DNA of 64,000 nt from Ectopseudomonas toyotomiensis (GTDB lineage Bacteria > Pseudomonadota > Gammaproteobacteria > Pseudomonadales > Pseudomonadaceae). Shown here one piece after another: positions 43,747 to 51,973 of this stretch. The stretch lies in contig NZ_FOXK01000009.1 in NCBI RefSeq assembly GCF_900115695.1, forward strand, positions 232,246 through 296,245, in the 5' to 3' direction. Position 1 is the stretch's first letter. The number at the start of each line of letters is the position of its first letter. The position numbers and the translations under genes were made by a program. Below the pieces are notes generated by a model that was not told the origin of the DNA, did no database searches, and saw nothing but the letters and a program-made list of their open reading frames with translations.

Positions 43747-45557
43747 CACAGCTCCAGTGGGTCAGCGGGAATTGCGACCTGGTATTCAGCGGTTATCGAA
43801 ACCTTGTGTTCGTCGCGCAGCGTTTCGGGGATTTCCGGTGCAGTAATGGCGAAGCGGCGCGGGTACGGCTCTTGCCCCACGTTGTTGTCGATCATCGAGT
43901 AGTTACCCGCGAAGCCGTCCCGCTCTTCATCAAAAGGTGGGCTGTTTGAACGCCCTCCAAGCTGCGTAGACAAGGCGGTCACACCGCCAGAAATGGGCGG
44001 CGAGGTAGAGTGAGCAGGCATCACCAGCAGGTCGCTACTGCCGCCACCACCGTCCATGATTGCGACGCCAATAGCGGTGGCGGCCATACCACTGTCCAAG
44101 TCGAAGGTGTCATAGAGTCGGCGGCACTTACCGATGCCGAACGCGCCCTGATCATCCAGCTCTATGGTGTGGATCAGGTCTAGACCCAGCGCCATGCTGG
44201 TCAGCGTTTCGAACATGAGCGTTGTGGTGCGGCTGGCCTGCCAGAGCTTTACTCGGCCCTGCTGTAGGGTGCAGGCACCGGCAAGCAGCCGGCGCTCATC
44301 CTCTCGGGCATCCTCATGACCACTGGAGCCGTCCGAGAAAACGCCACTTTCCCACTCGCTGGCACGGTCGCGGCCAACTTCAAAACTGAAGCTCTCCCGC
44401 GATACATTCTCGCCTGAGGTCGCGACACCGGGTTGGTGGACCAGTCGTAGCGTGTACGTCTCGGTGACGCTCTGGCTCCAACGTCGGCCAGCTGTAAATG
44501 AAGCGGCAAGCACCAAGTCTGTAAACTTGTTGATCCACGGCAACGGCGGGTTGCAGTAGACCCCGGTGGGCGGCAGCATCGTGTAGCTCCCCCCCAGCAT
44601 GGTCTGGCCGCTGCTCTCAACGGCCGCCCGGATCATGTCCCTGTCTGGCAACTCGGTGGTGTCAGCGCGATAGCTACAAAACCCCTGCAAACCACTGAAT
44701 CCAGCCATCCCTGGATGAACCCAGCCATAGCCTCTATTCAACTGATGCAACCGGGGAAAGCGAACGGTGAAGGTGATCTCCACCACGTTGATCATCTTGG
44801 AAACATCGCCCAGCTCGACCTTCACGCTGCCGTCGAGCGTTGTGTCAAAACCAAAGCGAAAATGGGGCGTCTCTGCGCGCTGCCAATCAGTGATGCGAAT
44901 GTCGCCCAAGGCCGAACAGTCCATGCTGGCCGGGCGGCTGGAGAGGCGCTCCAGGGCGTAATCCCACCGGCTACGCCCCTCGACAGCATCGAAGATATCG
45001 GCCGACCACAACCCACCCACTAGCGCGTCGATCTGCGCGACCTCCATGGCGCCAACACGCTGCTGCAGGGCATCACTGCATTCGCATATCAACAGGCGCG
45101 AACGCGGGTTGAGTTTGGGCAGCGTGATACGGCCGGTGAATCGCCGCGATATCAGGCGCCCCCCGAGACTCTCGCTGATGTAGTCGATGGTCACGGGCCG
45201 GCCATACCAGTCCTCGCGACGGAATACACCATCGAGCATCAGGGTGAAGTCGGCCAAGCCGGCCACACCTTCCTCCCGGTCAACCTTCACCGTGCCGACC
45301 AGCCTATGACTGAGGTCAACGCCATCGATACGCACACGCAGGCGCCAGCGCCAGGCCAAACCGAGCGGGAAACTGTAAGGGACGCCGGGTTGCGGCTGCT
45401 CGCCAACAGGCTCGACGATGACGCTATCGGGCAATGTCGGCCATGTGATCTGTAGCTCGCCGGTCTCAGGATTGGGGCCGACCTGAACAGGCGCCTCGCT
45501 CGACGGCGCGTAGAACATAGCGAGCGGTAGAGAAGCGAGAGGGGCGGCGCCAATCAT
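43746..45557 (-). CDS. Putative phage tail hub / baseplate protein
   Basis: A 603-residue protein. After a proline-rich N-terminus comes WRLRVRIDGVDLSHRLVGTV followed by KVDREEGVAGLADFTLMLDG, which resembles the first domain of phage tail hub proteins (gpD/gp27-like: a bound axis definition followed by a beta barrel). GRPVTIDYISESLGGRLISR and RFTGRITLPKLNPRSRLLIC continue that fold. By position it would close the tube at the distal end. Overlaps both neighbours by one base or less. Confidence 0.65.
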   Translation of the reverse strand: MIGAAPLASLPLAMFYAPSSEAPVQVGPNPETGELQITWPTLPDSVIVEPVGEQPQPGVPYSFPLGLAWRWRLRVRIDGVDLSHRLVGTVKVDREEGVAGLADFTLMLDGVFRREDWYGRPVTIDYISESLGGRLISRRFTGRITLPKLNPRSRLLICECSDALQQRVGAMEVAQIDALVGGLWSADIFDAVEGRSRWDYALERLSSRPASMDCSALGDIRITDWQRAETPHFRFGFDTTLDGSVKVELGDVSKMINVVEITFTVRFPRLHQLNRGYGWVHPGMAGFSGLQGFCSYRADTTELPDRDMIRAAVESSGQTMLGGSYTMLPPTGVYCNPPLPWINKFTDLVLAASFTAGRRWSQSVTETYTLRLVHQPGVATSGENVSRESFSFEVGRDRASEWESGVFSDGSSGHEDAREDERRLLAGACTLQQGRVKLWQASRTTTLMFETLTSMALGLDLIHTIELDDQGAFGIGKCRRLYDTFDLDSGMAATAIGVAIMDGGGGSSDLLVMPAHSTSPPISGGVTALSTQLGGRSNSPPFDEERDGFAGNYSMIDNNVGQEPYPRRFAITAPEIPETLRDEHKVSITAEYQVAIPADPLEL

Positions 45558-46072
45558 CAGACTTGCTCCGCAACCAGGGACCAGTTGTAGCGGCCTGAGG
45601 CTTGGTCGAACTCGCTTACAGGGCCTTCTGTAGAAACCAGCAGGCGCGGCAGGTAGCAGAAGCGATAGCGCACGGCGCCGGTTACCGCCGCAAGCTGGGC
45701 GTTGCCTTCACCTATCACCAGGGTGGTCTCGATCCATTGGTCACCCAACTGGGCCAACGCCCACGGCGCCTCGTCGGTACGCCATGCGATACCTGGAGGC
45801 AGCTCAATACTGGTTGAGGCTGACTCGATGCCACGGGGTTTGACGCACAGCAGCTCCAGGTGCTGCGAGTAGTCGAGCAGGTCAAGTCCGGGGTCTAGCT
45901 CGCCCGTACCGGCAGCCGTGGTGCGCCACTTGCGCCAGTGGGTGAGCTTGACGCCCGTACCGCCCGAGAGCCTGGCAAGCGTGCTACCGCCTATAGGTTC
46001 GTAGTTCTGCCGGATCGCTCCAGCGTGCTTAGAGATGGCGACACCGCCGAGCACCAGGGCCAGAGGGTTCAT
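45557..46072 (-). CDS. Phage tail-tip protein, unknown
   Basis: A 171-residue protein between tape measure and hub genes. The N-terminus MNPLALVLGGVAISKHAGAI could be a membrane-contacting or signal-like segment; the rest is beta-rich (ALAQLGDQWIETTLVIGEGN, VRYRFCYLPRLLVSTEGPVS). The start overlaps the tape-measure stop by 4 bases, and its stop overlaps the hub start by one base. Its position suggests a distal tail or hub-assembly protein. Confidence 0.65.
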   Translation of the reverse strand: MNPLALVLGGVAISKHAGAIRQNYEPIGGSTLARLSGGTGVKLTHWRKWRTTAAGTGELDPGLDLLDYSQHLELLCVKPRGIESASTSIELPPGIAWRTDEAPWALAQLGDQWIETTLVIGEGNAQLAAVTGAVRYRFCYLPRLLVSTEGPVSEFDQASGRYNWSLVAEQV

Positions 46073-49000
46073 GGCGTGCCCCCGAGCTTGCGACGCGCAT
46101 AATGCAGGTCATCGGACAGACGCCGTACCTCGCTCGGCGCGCCCTCCAGCGCATAGCTGCCGCCCCAAGGCATGGCCAGGTTAATGGGCTGACGCTCGCC
46201 TACACGGTCGAGCGATTGCGGGAAGTCGGGGAAATCCGGGAGGTTGACGGCGCGCTGTGGCAGATCACCCGTGCTGTTGAGGTACTCCAGATTGGCCGCG
46301 CCCAGGCGCTGAGCGGCCCAGGCGTTTACCACGAACTCGCGGCGCGAGGCAGCCAGCAGCACGCTGTCACTGGTCGGGCTGCCAGGGCCATCGACCCAGC
46401 CTCCGGCTGCACGTTTTACCGGCTCCGTACCGAGCACCTCGGCAGCCTTCTTGTCCGCCTCGCTCAGCGCCTTGCCGTCCGTGCCGACGTAATTGACCGG
46501 AATCACCATGTATTGCTTGAGGCGTTCGGCCAGTGCCTTGGCTTGCTGTTCCAGGTATTCGGCCGACTGCTCAAAGCCGGTGAACTCGATATTGATGCGC
46601 TTGAACGCCTCGGCCTGGGCTAGCAGGTCATCCATGCGGACCTTGATTTCGTCAACGCGCCCTTGAGCGTCGATCCGTTCAACGTCCGCAGTCACTTCAT
46701 CCAATCGAGCAGCCTCATCGGCTAGCTTTGCCAACTGTTGTGCAATACCAGCAAAGCCATAGGTGTTGGCTCCGGCCTGCTGCAACTCACGCAGCACCTC
46801 GGCGCCAGCGCGGGCTTGGCGAATGGCCTCCTCAGTGTCACCACGTTGCAGCGCCTGACGTCCCGCCGCCTGCGCGGCTGTAACGTCGCCAAAGGTGGCT
46901 GGCCCCGTGTCGGTCGGCGCGCGCATATCCTTGACGAGCTGATCGAACTCTTTGGCCAGCTCGGCGCGGGCCTTCATAGCCGCCTGGGTCTTTTTGTTGG
47001 AAGCGTCCAGCGCCTTGGCGGCCTCGTCGTAGGCGAGGATTTCCTTACCCAGCGCGTCCTGAATAGATTTCAGGTTGTCGGCCTTGATCTTGGCCAGGGT
47101 GTCGGTATGGCGGCGCTCGGCGGCTTCGCGCTGTGCGTGGGCGTTCTGCAGGCCCTGCAAGGCTTCACGGTACTGCCGCGCGGTGCGCGCCGATGCCAGG
47201 GCGTCCGGGCTTACCGTGCTGATGTCTGTGTGCTGGCGGCTCAGTAGCTCGGACTGCTTGCGGTAGTGTTCCTCGGCAAGGCGAAGACGCTCGGCGTAGG
47301 CCTGGCGCTCCGTTTCGGTCATGCGTGCAACACTGGCCGCAGGCATTACCACAGTGTCAGCGTATTCCACCGTGCGGGTAATGGTGTCCTGCAGCGCCTG
47401 CTCGTAATCGCGCTGGCTTTGGGTTAACTCCTGGTTCTGTTTGTACAGGTCATACAGCTCAGCCAGGTTGCCGCCCGTCCAGCTCACCACGCCCAGGGCC
47501 AGGCCGCCCTTGGCCAGCTTGGCCACGTCGGCCAGGGTGCGCAGCTTGGGGATCAGCGAGGTGGCGGCGGTGCCTACGGTGCTCATGCCTGTTGCGGCGG
47601 CGCCTGCGGCGGCTGGGGTGGCGGCCATGTGGCCGAGAAATAGGCCGAATGGGTTGCGCAAAGCCAGAATTACCGCACGCATGCTGAGCAGACTGCTCAC
47701 CAAGAAAATTAGGCCAGCGGTTATGTTCCTGATCGGAGATGGCAGAGCATTGAACGCATTCAATGCTTCAGTTGCCCCTTGGACTAAAGGCAGAAAGGCG
47801 GTGGCGGCTTCGCCCAGTTGCAACTTCAGCTCACCCCAGCTCGCATTAAATCTATCCAGCTCGGCCTGGGGCGTGGCGGCCATCTTTTCATAGGCAGCAT
47901 CGAGCGCGCCGCTGGCGTTGCCCATGGCTTCGACCTCGGCCTTGAGACCGGCCATGTTCTGCGTCAGGGCCAGCACGGCGGTACGTGCTTCCACATCCGG
48001 CAGGATCTCGCGTAACGCCGCCAGGCCCAGGTTACGGCTGGCGATATCCTCCAGCGTCGCGGTCAGGCCACGCCACTCGATACCCAGCCCGGCCATGGAC
48101 TTGGCGGCTGCTTCGCCCGGCGCCGCCAGGGCGTTGATGGCCCCTTTGAGTGCGGTGGTGGCTTGCGGCGTGCGGATGCCTGCCTTGGTCATCAGGGCGA
48201 TGGCGGCGGCAACTTCGGAGAACTCCACACCTGCCGCCTTGGCAGTGGGCAGGGTGTCGCCGATGTAGCTGGCCAGCTCGGGGAAGGTGGTGACACCGTC
48301 ACGCACGGCCAGAAACAGCTGGTCATAGCGCAGGCCGAGGTTATCGATGCCCTCGCCGTAGGCGTTGACCACTGCCAGGCCACCGCGCACGGCCGTGGCG
48401 GTATCGGTTACGCCGGCCACGGCGGCGCGGGTGGCCAGCTCCAGGGTCTGGATGCTGTTATCCGGGCTGACGCCCGAGGACAGGATGTCGTAGAGCGCCG
48501 CCGCCGACTGCGCCGCTTCCTTGCCCATGGCCTGGCTGAGCTGGCGCACGTCGGTGCTCAGGGCCTGGAACTGCGCCTGGTTCAAATCGGTAATGCTGTT
48601 GACCTCGCCCATGCGCTGGGCGAACTGGGCATAGAACTTGAGCACCGCGCCACCGGCATAAACCATGGCGCCCATGCTGGCTGCAGCAGCGCCCACCTGC
48701 AGGCGGGCCTGGGTCAGGCTCTGCGCCCAGCCATTGGTGCCTTGTTCCAGCTCGGCCACGCGCTCGCGCAGGCGCACCTTGGCCTGGGCCAGCTCGGCGC
48801 TGGTCAGTTGCCCGGTGCGGGCCAGCAACTGGTACTGGCGCTGCAGTTGGACGATCTCCCCGCGAATCTCTCGGTGCGGGCGAACGCCCAGTGCATCGCG
48901 GGCACCAGCAATACGCGCCTGCTGGTCGGCGGCGCGGCTGGCCTGTGCCATATCCGCCGCTAAACGCTTCTGCTCGTTGCTCAGTTGGTTGGTGTCGACG

Positions 49001-49350
49001 CCCGCATTCTTGAGCGCGGCCGACAGTTGCGCGAGCTGGCCTTTCTGGCCTGCGATGGCCTGCTCCAGGTTGCGCGCCTCGGTCGTTGCTGCGCGGTAGG
49101 CGTTCTGCTGGTCGCGGGTGGGCTTCTCGGTGCGGATCAGTTCGTCGCGCAGCTCACGCACGCGCTGGCGCGTTGCATTGAGCTGTGCCTCATTCTGGAC
49201 TAGGCTTGCCTGCAGGTCGCGAAAGGCGCCGATCTGTCCCAGCGGCTGGCGCAACTGGTCGACCAAGGCTTTATAGCCGGCCTGGAAGGTCTGCAGAGTG
49301 CGCCGGCCCTGGTCGGCATCGACGGATACTGAGAGACGGACATCAGTCAT
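46069..49350 (-). CDS. Phage tail tape measure protein
   Basis: A 1093-residue tape measure setting tail length. N-terminal coiled-coil (residues 1-190, rich in Gln/Arg/Ala heptads), then the TP901-type core with SAAALYDILSSGVSPDNSIQ, FPELASYIGDTLPTAKAAGV and AIALMTKAGIRTPQATTALK. A hydrophobic segment NITAGLIFLVSSLLSMRAVI lies near the middle. More coiled-coil follows and a C-terminal AAGGWVDGPGSPTSDSVLLA motif common in tape measures. Its ATG shares the tetranucleotide CATG with an oppositely oriented small ORF at 49349. Confidence 0.92.
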   Translation of the reverse strand: MTDVRLSVSVDADQGRRTLQTFQAGYKALVDQLRQPLGQIGAFRDLQASLVQNEAQLNATRQRVRELRDELIRTEKPTRDQQNAYRAATTEARNLEQAIAGQKGQLAQLSAALKNAGVDTNQLSNEQKRLAADMAQASRAADQQARIAGARDALGVRPHREIRGEIVQLQRQYQLLARTGQLTSAELAQAKVRLRERVAELEQGTNGWAQSLTQARLQVGAAAASMGAMVYAGGAVLKFYAQFAQRMGEVNSITDLNQAQFQALSTDVRQLSQAMGKEAAQSAAALYDILSSGVSPDNSIQTLELATRAAVAGVTDTATAVRGGLAVVNAYGEGIDNLGLRYDQLFLAVRDGVTTFPELASYIGDTLPTAKAAGVEFSEVAAAIALMTKAGIRTPQATTALKGAINALAAPGEAAAKSMAGLGIEWRGLTATLEDIASRNLGLAALREILPDVEARTAVLALTQNMAGLKAEVEAMGNASGALDAAYEKMAATPQAELDRFNASWGELKLQLGEAATAFLPLVQGATEALNAFNALPSPIRNITAGLIFLVSSLLSMRAVILALRNPFGLFLGHMAATPAAAGAAATGMSTVGTAATSLIPKLRTLADVAKLAKGGLALGVVSWTGGNLAELYDLYKQNQELTQSQRDYEQALQDTITRTVEYADTVVMPAASVARMTETERQAYAERLRLAEEHYRKQSELLSRQHTDISTVSPDALASARTARQYREALQGLQNAHAQREAAERRHTDTLAKIKADNLKSIQDALGKEILAYDEAAKALDASNKKTQAAMKARAELAKEFDQLVKDMRAPTDTGPATFGDVTAAQAAGRQALQRGDTEEAIRQARAGAEVLRELQQAGANTYGFAGIAQQLAKLADEAARLDEVTADVERIDAQGRVDEIKVRMDDLLAQAEAFKRINIEFTGFEQSAEYLEQQAKALAERLKQYMVIPVNYVGTDGKALSEADKKAAEVLGTEPVKRAAGGWVDGPGSPTSDSVLLAASRREFVVNAWAAQRLGAANLEYLNSTGDLPQRAVNLPDFPDFPQSLDRVGERQPINLAMPWGGSYALEGAPSEVRRLSDDLHYARRKLGGTP

Positions 49351-49504
49351 GAAACTTCACCACATTGTCTTCCTGGTCGTATTGGCACTGATGGTTCTAG
49401 CGCCAACCTTTCTCTTGAAAGGCATGGCCTATGCCCTGGTAGTGCTGCTGGTACTTTTCGTGCCGATCACCATCGCCAGTTGGTTCGTGCCTCGTAAGCG
49501 GTGA
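49349..49504 (+). CDS. Possible small hydrophobic protein antisense to tail genes (1)
   Basis: A 51-codon plus-strand ORF in the 280-base gap between the chaperone frameshift product and the tape measure. MKLHHIVFLVVLALMVLAPT begins a protein with two membrane spans (second AYALVVLLVLFVPITIASW) and a basic C-terminus (VPRKR). All other phage genes read the other way. Its ATG overlaps the tape-measure ATG in CATG and no clear ribosome site precedes it. The membrane-protein character argues for a real gene, but it remains a candidate. Confidence 0.4.
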   Translation: MKLHHIVFLVVLALMVLAPTFLLKGMAYALVVLLVLFVPITIASWFVPRKR

Positions 49505-49508
49505 TCTT

Positions 49509-49664
49509 GTGAAAGCCTTCCCGCTGCTCGGCCTGCTGCTCTGCCTGGCCATGTTTCCGCGCTTCACCGCCTCGGCTCTGGCGCTCACCGTGCTGGCCGG
49601 CCTGGCCATCTGCCTTGTGGCGCTGTTCCTTAGCGCCCTGTTTGCGCCTTCTCGGCCGCGCTAG
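49509..49664 (+). CDS. Possible small hydrophobic protein antisense to tail genes (2)
   Basis: A second 51-codon plus-strand ORF, starting at GTG four bases after the first one stops. (M)KAFPLLGLLLCLAMFPRFTA then ALALTVLAGLAICLVALFL gives two hydrophobic spans and a basic tail (APSRPR). Same length and layout as the first ORF, as if a pair. Its end overlaps the antisense tail-chaperone extension by 35 bases. No ribosome site is seen, so coupling to the first ORF would be required. Confidence 0.38.
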   Translation: MKAFPLLGLLLCLAMFPRFTASALALTVLAGLAICLVALFLSALFAPSRPR

Positions 49665-50081
49665 TCGCTTCTTCCAACGCCGCCAGGAACGTGCCCCAGG
49701 GGTACGTCCACACCTGGCTGTGCCCGTGCCGGGTCAGTGCGCTGGCGTTTCGCTCAAGTCGCTGGAGAGCCTTTCGAGGATCTGGCGCCCGGCGCTTTCG
49801 ATCCGATCCCGTAGGCCGAAAAAATCAGGGTTCACCTCCCGGCAACCGTCGAACACCAGGCGCAGTTGGCTGGGCGTCAGGCTCTCGGCCTGGCCCGCCG
49901 GCAGGTCGGTCATGACGTACAGGTCGGCCAGGCTGACCTCCTGCAGCAGGGTGTCGTCTACCGGATCGTGCCCGCCCTCGGCGGTGCGCTTCATCCAGGC
50001 GCGAATCTCGCCCACGGTCAGCTCGCGAACGGTCACCGCCAGGTTGGGCAATTGAATGGTTTTGCTCAGGGTCATGCTCAT
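49630..50081 (-). CDS. Tail assembly chaperone, -1 frameshift fusion product
   Basis: If ribosomes slip back one base on T-TTT-TTC (49818-49824), the first 88 residues of the chaperone are joined to 62 residues in the -1 frame, giving about 150 residues ending at the TAA at 49630-49632. The -1 frame is open throughout, and its end (TRHGHSQVWTYPWGTFLAAL, then a helix EEATSAAEKA) looks protein-like, with an aromatic WTYPW core as in other chaperone extensions. This is the lambda G/GT arrangement, placed just before the tape measure as usual. Confidence 0.78.
49734..50081 (-). CDS. Tail assembly chaperone (short form)
   Basis: A 115-residue soluble protein, MSMTLSKTIQLPNLAVTVRE, then ELTVGEIRAWMKRTAEGG and LTPSQLRLVFDGCREVNPDF. 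It corresponds to the G-type chaperone that, with its frameshifted form, coats the tape measure during tail assembly. A Met five codons upstream is an alternative start. Codons 86-88 (Asp-Phe-Phe) hold the slippery site. Lies after the tail-tube gene and a GC-rich hairpin. Confidence 0.85.
   Translation of the reverse strand: MSMTLSKTIQLPNLAVTVRELTVGEIRAWMKRTAEGGHDPVDDTLLQEVSLADLYVMTDLPAGQAESLTPSQLRLVFDGCREVNPDFFGLRDRIESAGRQILERLSSDLSETPAH
49818..49824 (-). promoter_or_regulatory. Slippery site T-TTT-TTC for -1 frameshifting
   Basis: Six T and one C on the minus strand give a perfect X-XXY-YYZ heptamer in the chaperone reading frame (codons TTT TTC). It sits 85 bases before the zero-frame stop. 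The -1 frame stays open from here to 49630. Confidence 0.8.
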
Positions 50082-50097
50082 GCGTGCAGGCTCCAAG

Positions 50098-50118
50098 GCC
50101 GGGCCGTTGCGGCCCGGC
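50098..50118 (-). terminator. Hairpin between tail tube and chaperone genes
   Basis: GCCGGGCCG and CGGCCCGGC form a perfect 9-bp stem with loop TTG (plus-strand reading). It lies 12 bases past the tube-gene stop and lacks a clear T tract. It may be an attenuator that keeps the abundant tube protein above downstream tail genes. Confidence 0.6.
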
Positions 50119-50129
50119 GTTATGGGTGG

Positions 50130-50867
50130 TTACAGCCAGGTGATGCTGTAGAACGGCGACTCGCCGGCCGGGGCGTTGGGATTTGCCAGCACCTCGCCCT
50201 TGGCCAGCAGCTTGCCGGGGTTTTCGGCATCGATCAGTGCCAGCTCTTCGGCGGGAGGTGCCTTCCAGCGGTACACGCGAACGATGCAAGGGCGGTTGCC
50301 CTCGGCTTCGTTGATGCCGTCAAACAGCAACTCGTACTCTTCGCCGGCCTCGACCAGCGGTTCGATACGCTTGGCCGCTTTGCTGACGTAGGCGATGGTC
50401 GCCGGAGTCGCTTCGGTAATAACCGTGCTGTCAGCGGGCACAGAGACACCGGCCGGGGAGATGCGTACAGCCGCCAGCGGAATTTCGCTGCTGTCACTAG
50501 CCTTGGTCAGCACGACACTGCCAGCGCCAGGGAACTCGGTCGGGCTGAGCATGCCTGGTGCGAGCACAATTTCTTCGCCGCTGACGGTTTCAGACGCAAC
50601 GTCCACGACCTTGCCCTGCAGGGCCATGGCCATGTTCTCGTCCGTCCACTCCTGCATCTGCACGTCGAGGCTCACGCCGTCCGGGGTGTCCAGGGTCGCC
50701 AGGTTGCCGCCACCAGGCTTACGGTGCTGTTTCCACACCTGCTGGTTGTTGCGGTGAGCCAGCTTCAGCGTCTCGACGTCACCGAGGTCGCGAAACAGCG
50801 CGGCGGTAATACTGTTACGGCGGGCATGCACGATGCCTACGCCCTTGAATACCTTGGGTGCTGCCAT
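50130..50867 (-). CDS. Phage major tail tube protein
   Basis: A 245-residue protein placed just before the chaperone and tape measure, the invariant siphovirus order for the tube subunit. Sequence begins MAAPKVFKGVGIVHARRNSI and contains VSLDVQMQEWTDENMAMALQ, a pattern common in tube proteins of Mu-like siphophages. The C-terminal part (residues about 95-165, GSVVLTKASDSSEIPLAAVR) may be an added Ig-like or tail-surface domain. No sheath gene is found nearby, supporting a non-contractile tail. Confidence 0.8.
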   Translation of the reverse strand: MAAPKVFKGVGIVHARRNSITAALFRDLGDVETLKLAHRNNQQVWKQHRKPGGGNLATLDTPDGVSLDVQMQEWTDENMAMALQGKVVDVASETVSGEEIVLAPGMLSPTEFPGAGSVVLTKASDSSEIPLAAVRISPAGVSVPADSTVITEATPATIAYVSKAAKRIEPLVEAGEEYELLFDGINEAEGNRPCIVRVYRWKAPPAEELALIDAENPGKLLAKGEVLANPNAPAGESPFYSITWL

Positions 50868-50869
50868 GA

Positions 50870-51061
50870 TCAGTTCCCCTTCACACGTTCGCCGACCTTC
50901 AGGCGGTCAACGATGATTTCGGCATCGCGCTCGGAGACGCTGATAGTTGCGTCCTTGCCGTGCAGTTCGCCCTTATGGCGGTGGCCCCCCTCGCGGGTGA
51001 TCTTCACCTTGACGGTCTTGGCCTGTTTGCCCGCTTCGGCGGGAGTCTCGGTAGTGCTCAT
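50870..51061 (-). CDS. Small phage protein, unknown
   Basis: A 63-residue basic protein: MSTTETPAEAGKQAKTVKVK, then an HRHKGELHGKDATISVSERD motif with DAEIIVDRL. It resembles small head-tail region proteins of Mu-like phages (for example DUF7210/DUF2635-type), though this is by size and position. AGGAGG precedes the ATG at ideal spacing, which decides this start; the same frame is open to 51493, but that stretch overlaps the gp37-like gene out of frame. It lies 2 bases before the tube gene. Confidence 0.72.
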   Translation of the reverse strand: MSTTETPAEAGKQAKTVKVKITREGGHRHKGELHGKDATISVSERDAEIIVDRLKVGERVKGN

Positions 51062-51069
51062 GTGTCCTC

Positions 51070-51537
51070 CTAGCGGACGCGTGGGTGTTGGAACTTCACC
51101 GGCCAGGTGATCACCCAGCCGGCTGTGCCTGCCGCATCGAGCGCGGCGTTGTAGAGGTTGGCGCTGCGCACGTCTTTGGCATTGATGCTGTCCTGTAGCG
51201 CCAGGCCGCAGCGGCTGGCCGGCAACGCGGCCTGCAGCACGCCGGCCACCTGCAGAACGTTGAGGGCGCGGGTGTCTTTCTTGCCGTTGTCGCCGGCCAG
51301 CACCACCACCACGACCTGGCCAGTGGTGATCAGCTCGCCACGGCCGGTGACCTCGAAGCGCAAACCCTCCAGGGCAATGCGGCAGGCGCGAGCGGCGGTG
51401 GCGTAGCGCTTGAGGTCGGCCGGGGTGAAGCGGCCGCCATGCAGCGCCACTTCCACTTTCTGGCCGGCCTGCTGGTAGCACTGTTCGGCCCATTCCTTGA
51501 TGCCTTTCAGCACCTCGTCGGCGGTGTACTCAGTCAC
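51070..51537 (-). CDS. Mu gp37-like (DUF1834-type) phage protein
   Basis: A 155-residue protein started at GTG (51537), which overlaps the end of the G-like gene by 8 bases. TEYTADEVLKGIKEWAEQCY, VEVALHGGRFTPADLKRYAT, TTGQVVVVVLAGDNGKKDTR and GWVITWPVKF fit the DUF1834/gp37 group found between head and tail genes in Mu-like phages. It is probably a tail terminator or connector; that role is inferred from position. Confidence 0.72.
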   Translation of the reverse strand: MTEYTADEVLKGIKEWAEQCYQQAGQKVEVALHGGRFTPADLKRYATAARACRIALEGLRFEVTGRGELITTGQVVVVVLAGDNGKKDTRALNVLQVAGVLQAALPASRCGLALQDSINAKDVRSANLYNAALDAAGTAGWVITWPVKFQHPRVR

Positions 51538-51973
51538 TTGCGATGTCCTCCAGGTAGTCCTCGACCAGGCCCACCACGTCGTCCAGGTCTTCACCCTCCA
51601 GGCCGAGTAGCTCGCGCTGCTCTATGCCACGTTCAGGGTCGCCGTACTGGTGGGTGGCGACGTAGACCAGCGGGCTGCCGATCAGCGCGCTGTCGCCTTC
51701 AACCTGGTGCGTGATGCTGTCCAGCAAGTGGCCATCGCCTTGCAGCAGGCTCTGGCCGCTGTGCCGCGTTTTAGCGTATTCGGTCGACCACTCCGGCCAG
51801 GGCAAGCCGGCCGGGCTGGTCTTATCGACGGCAATGCGGCGGCGCGTCTGGCTCTCGACCTCGGCGCCGATAGCCTCCAGCAGCGGCGTCGTGTCGAGCT
51901 GGGCCAAGCGCTCCAGGCGTCCAACCAGGCGCGGATCAGCCAGCAGGTTGGTACGAATGCCCGCGCCGCTCAC
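51530..51973 (-). CDS. Phage virion morphogenesis protein (Mu gpG-like)
   Basis: A 147-residue head/tail completion protein. LLEAIGAEVESQTRRRIAVD and SPAGLPWPEWSTEYAKTRHS carry the family signature (an oxidised-looking PWPEWS turn and basic helix), followed by LLQGDGHLLDSITHQVEG. In Mu, G lies next to F; here it follows DUF1320, a rearranged order shared by siphovirus-type relatives. It overlaps the DUF1320 gene by 4 bases. Confidence 0.87.
   Translation of the reverse strand: MSGAGIRTNLLADPRLVGRLERLAQLDTTPLLEAIGAEVESQTRRRIAVDKTSPAGLPWPEWSTEYAKTRHSGQSLLQGDGHLLDSITHQVEGDSALIGSPLVYVATHQYGDPERGIEQRELLGLEGEDLDDVVGLVEDYLEDIASD

Noticed and set aside
49397..49609. A 70-codon minus-strand ORF between chaperone and tape measure
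   Set aside because: No ribosome site and low-complexity basic composition; it is antisense to the two hydrophobic plus-strand ORFs, which look more protein-like. Not certain.
51062..51493. An N-terminal extension of the small phage gene at 50870-51061
   Set aside because: Overlaps the gp37-like gene in a different frame and is Arg/Gly/Pro-rich; AGGAGG just before the inner ATG decides the short form.
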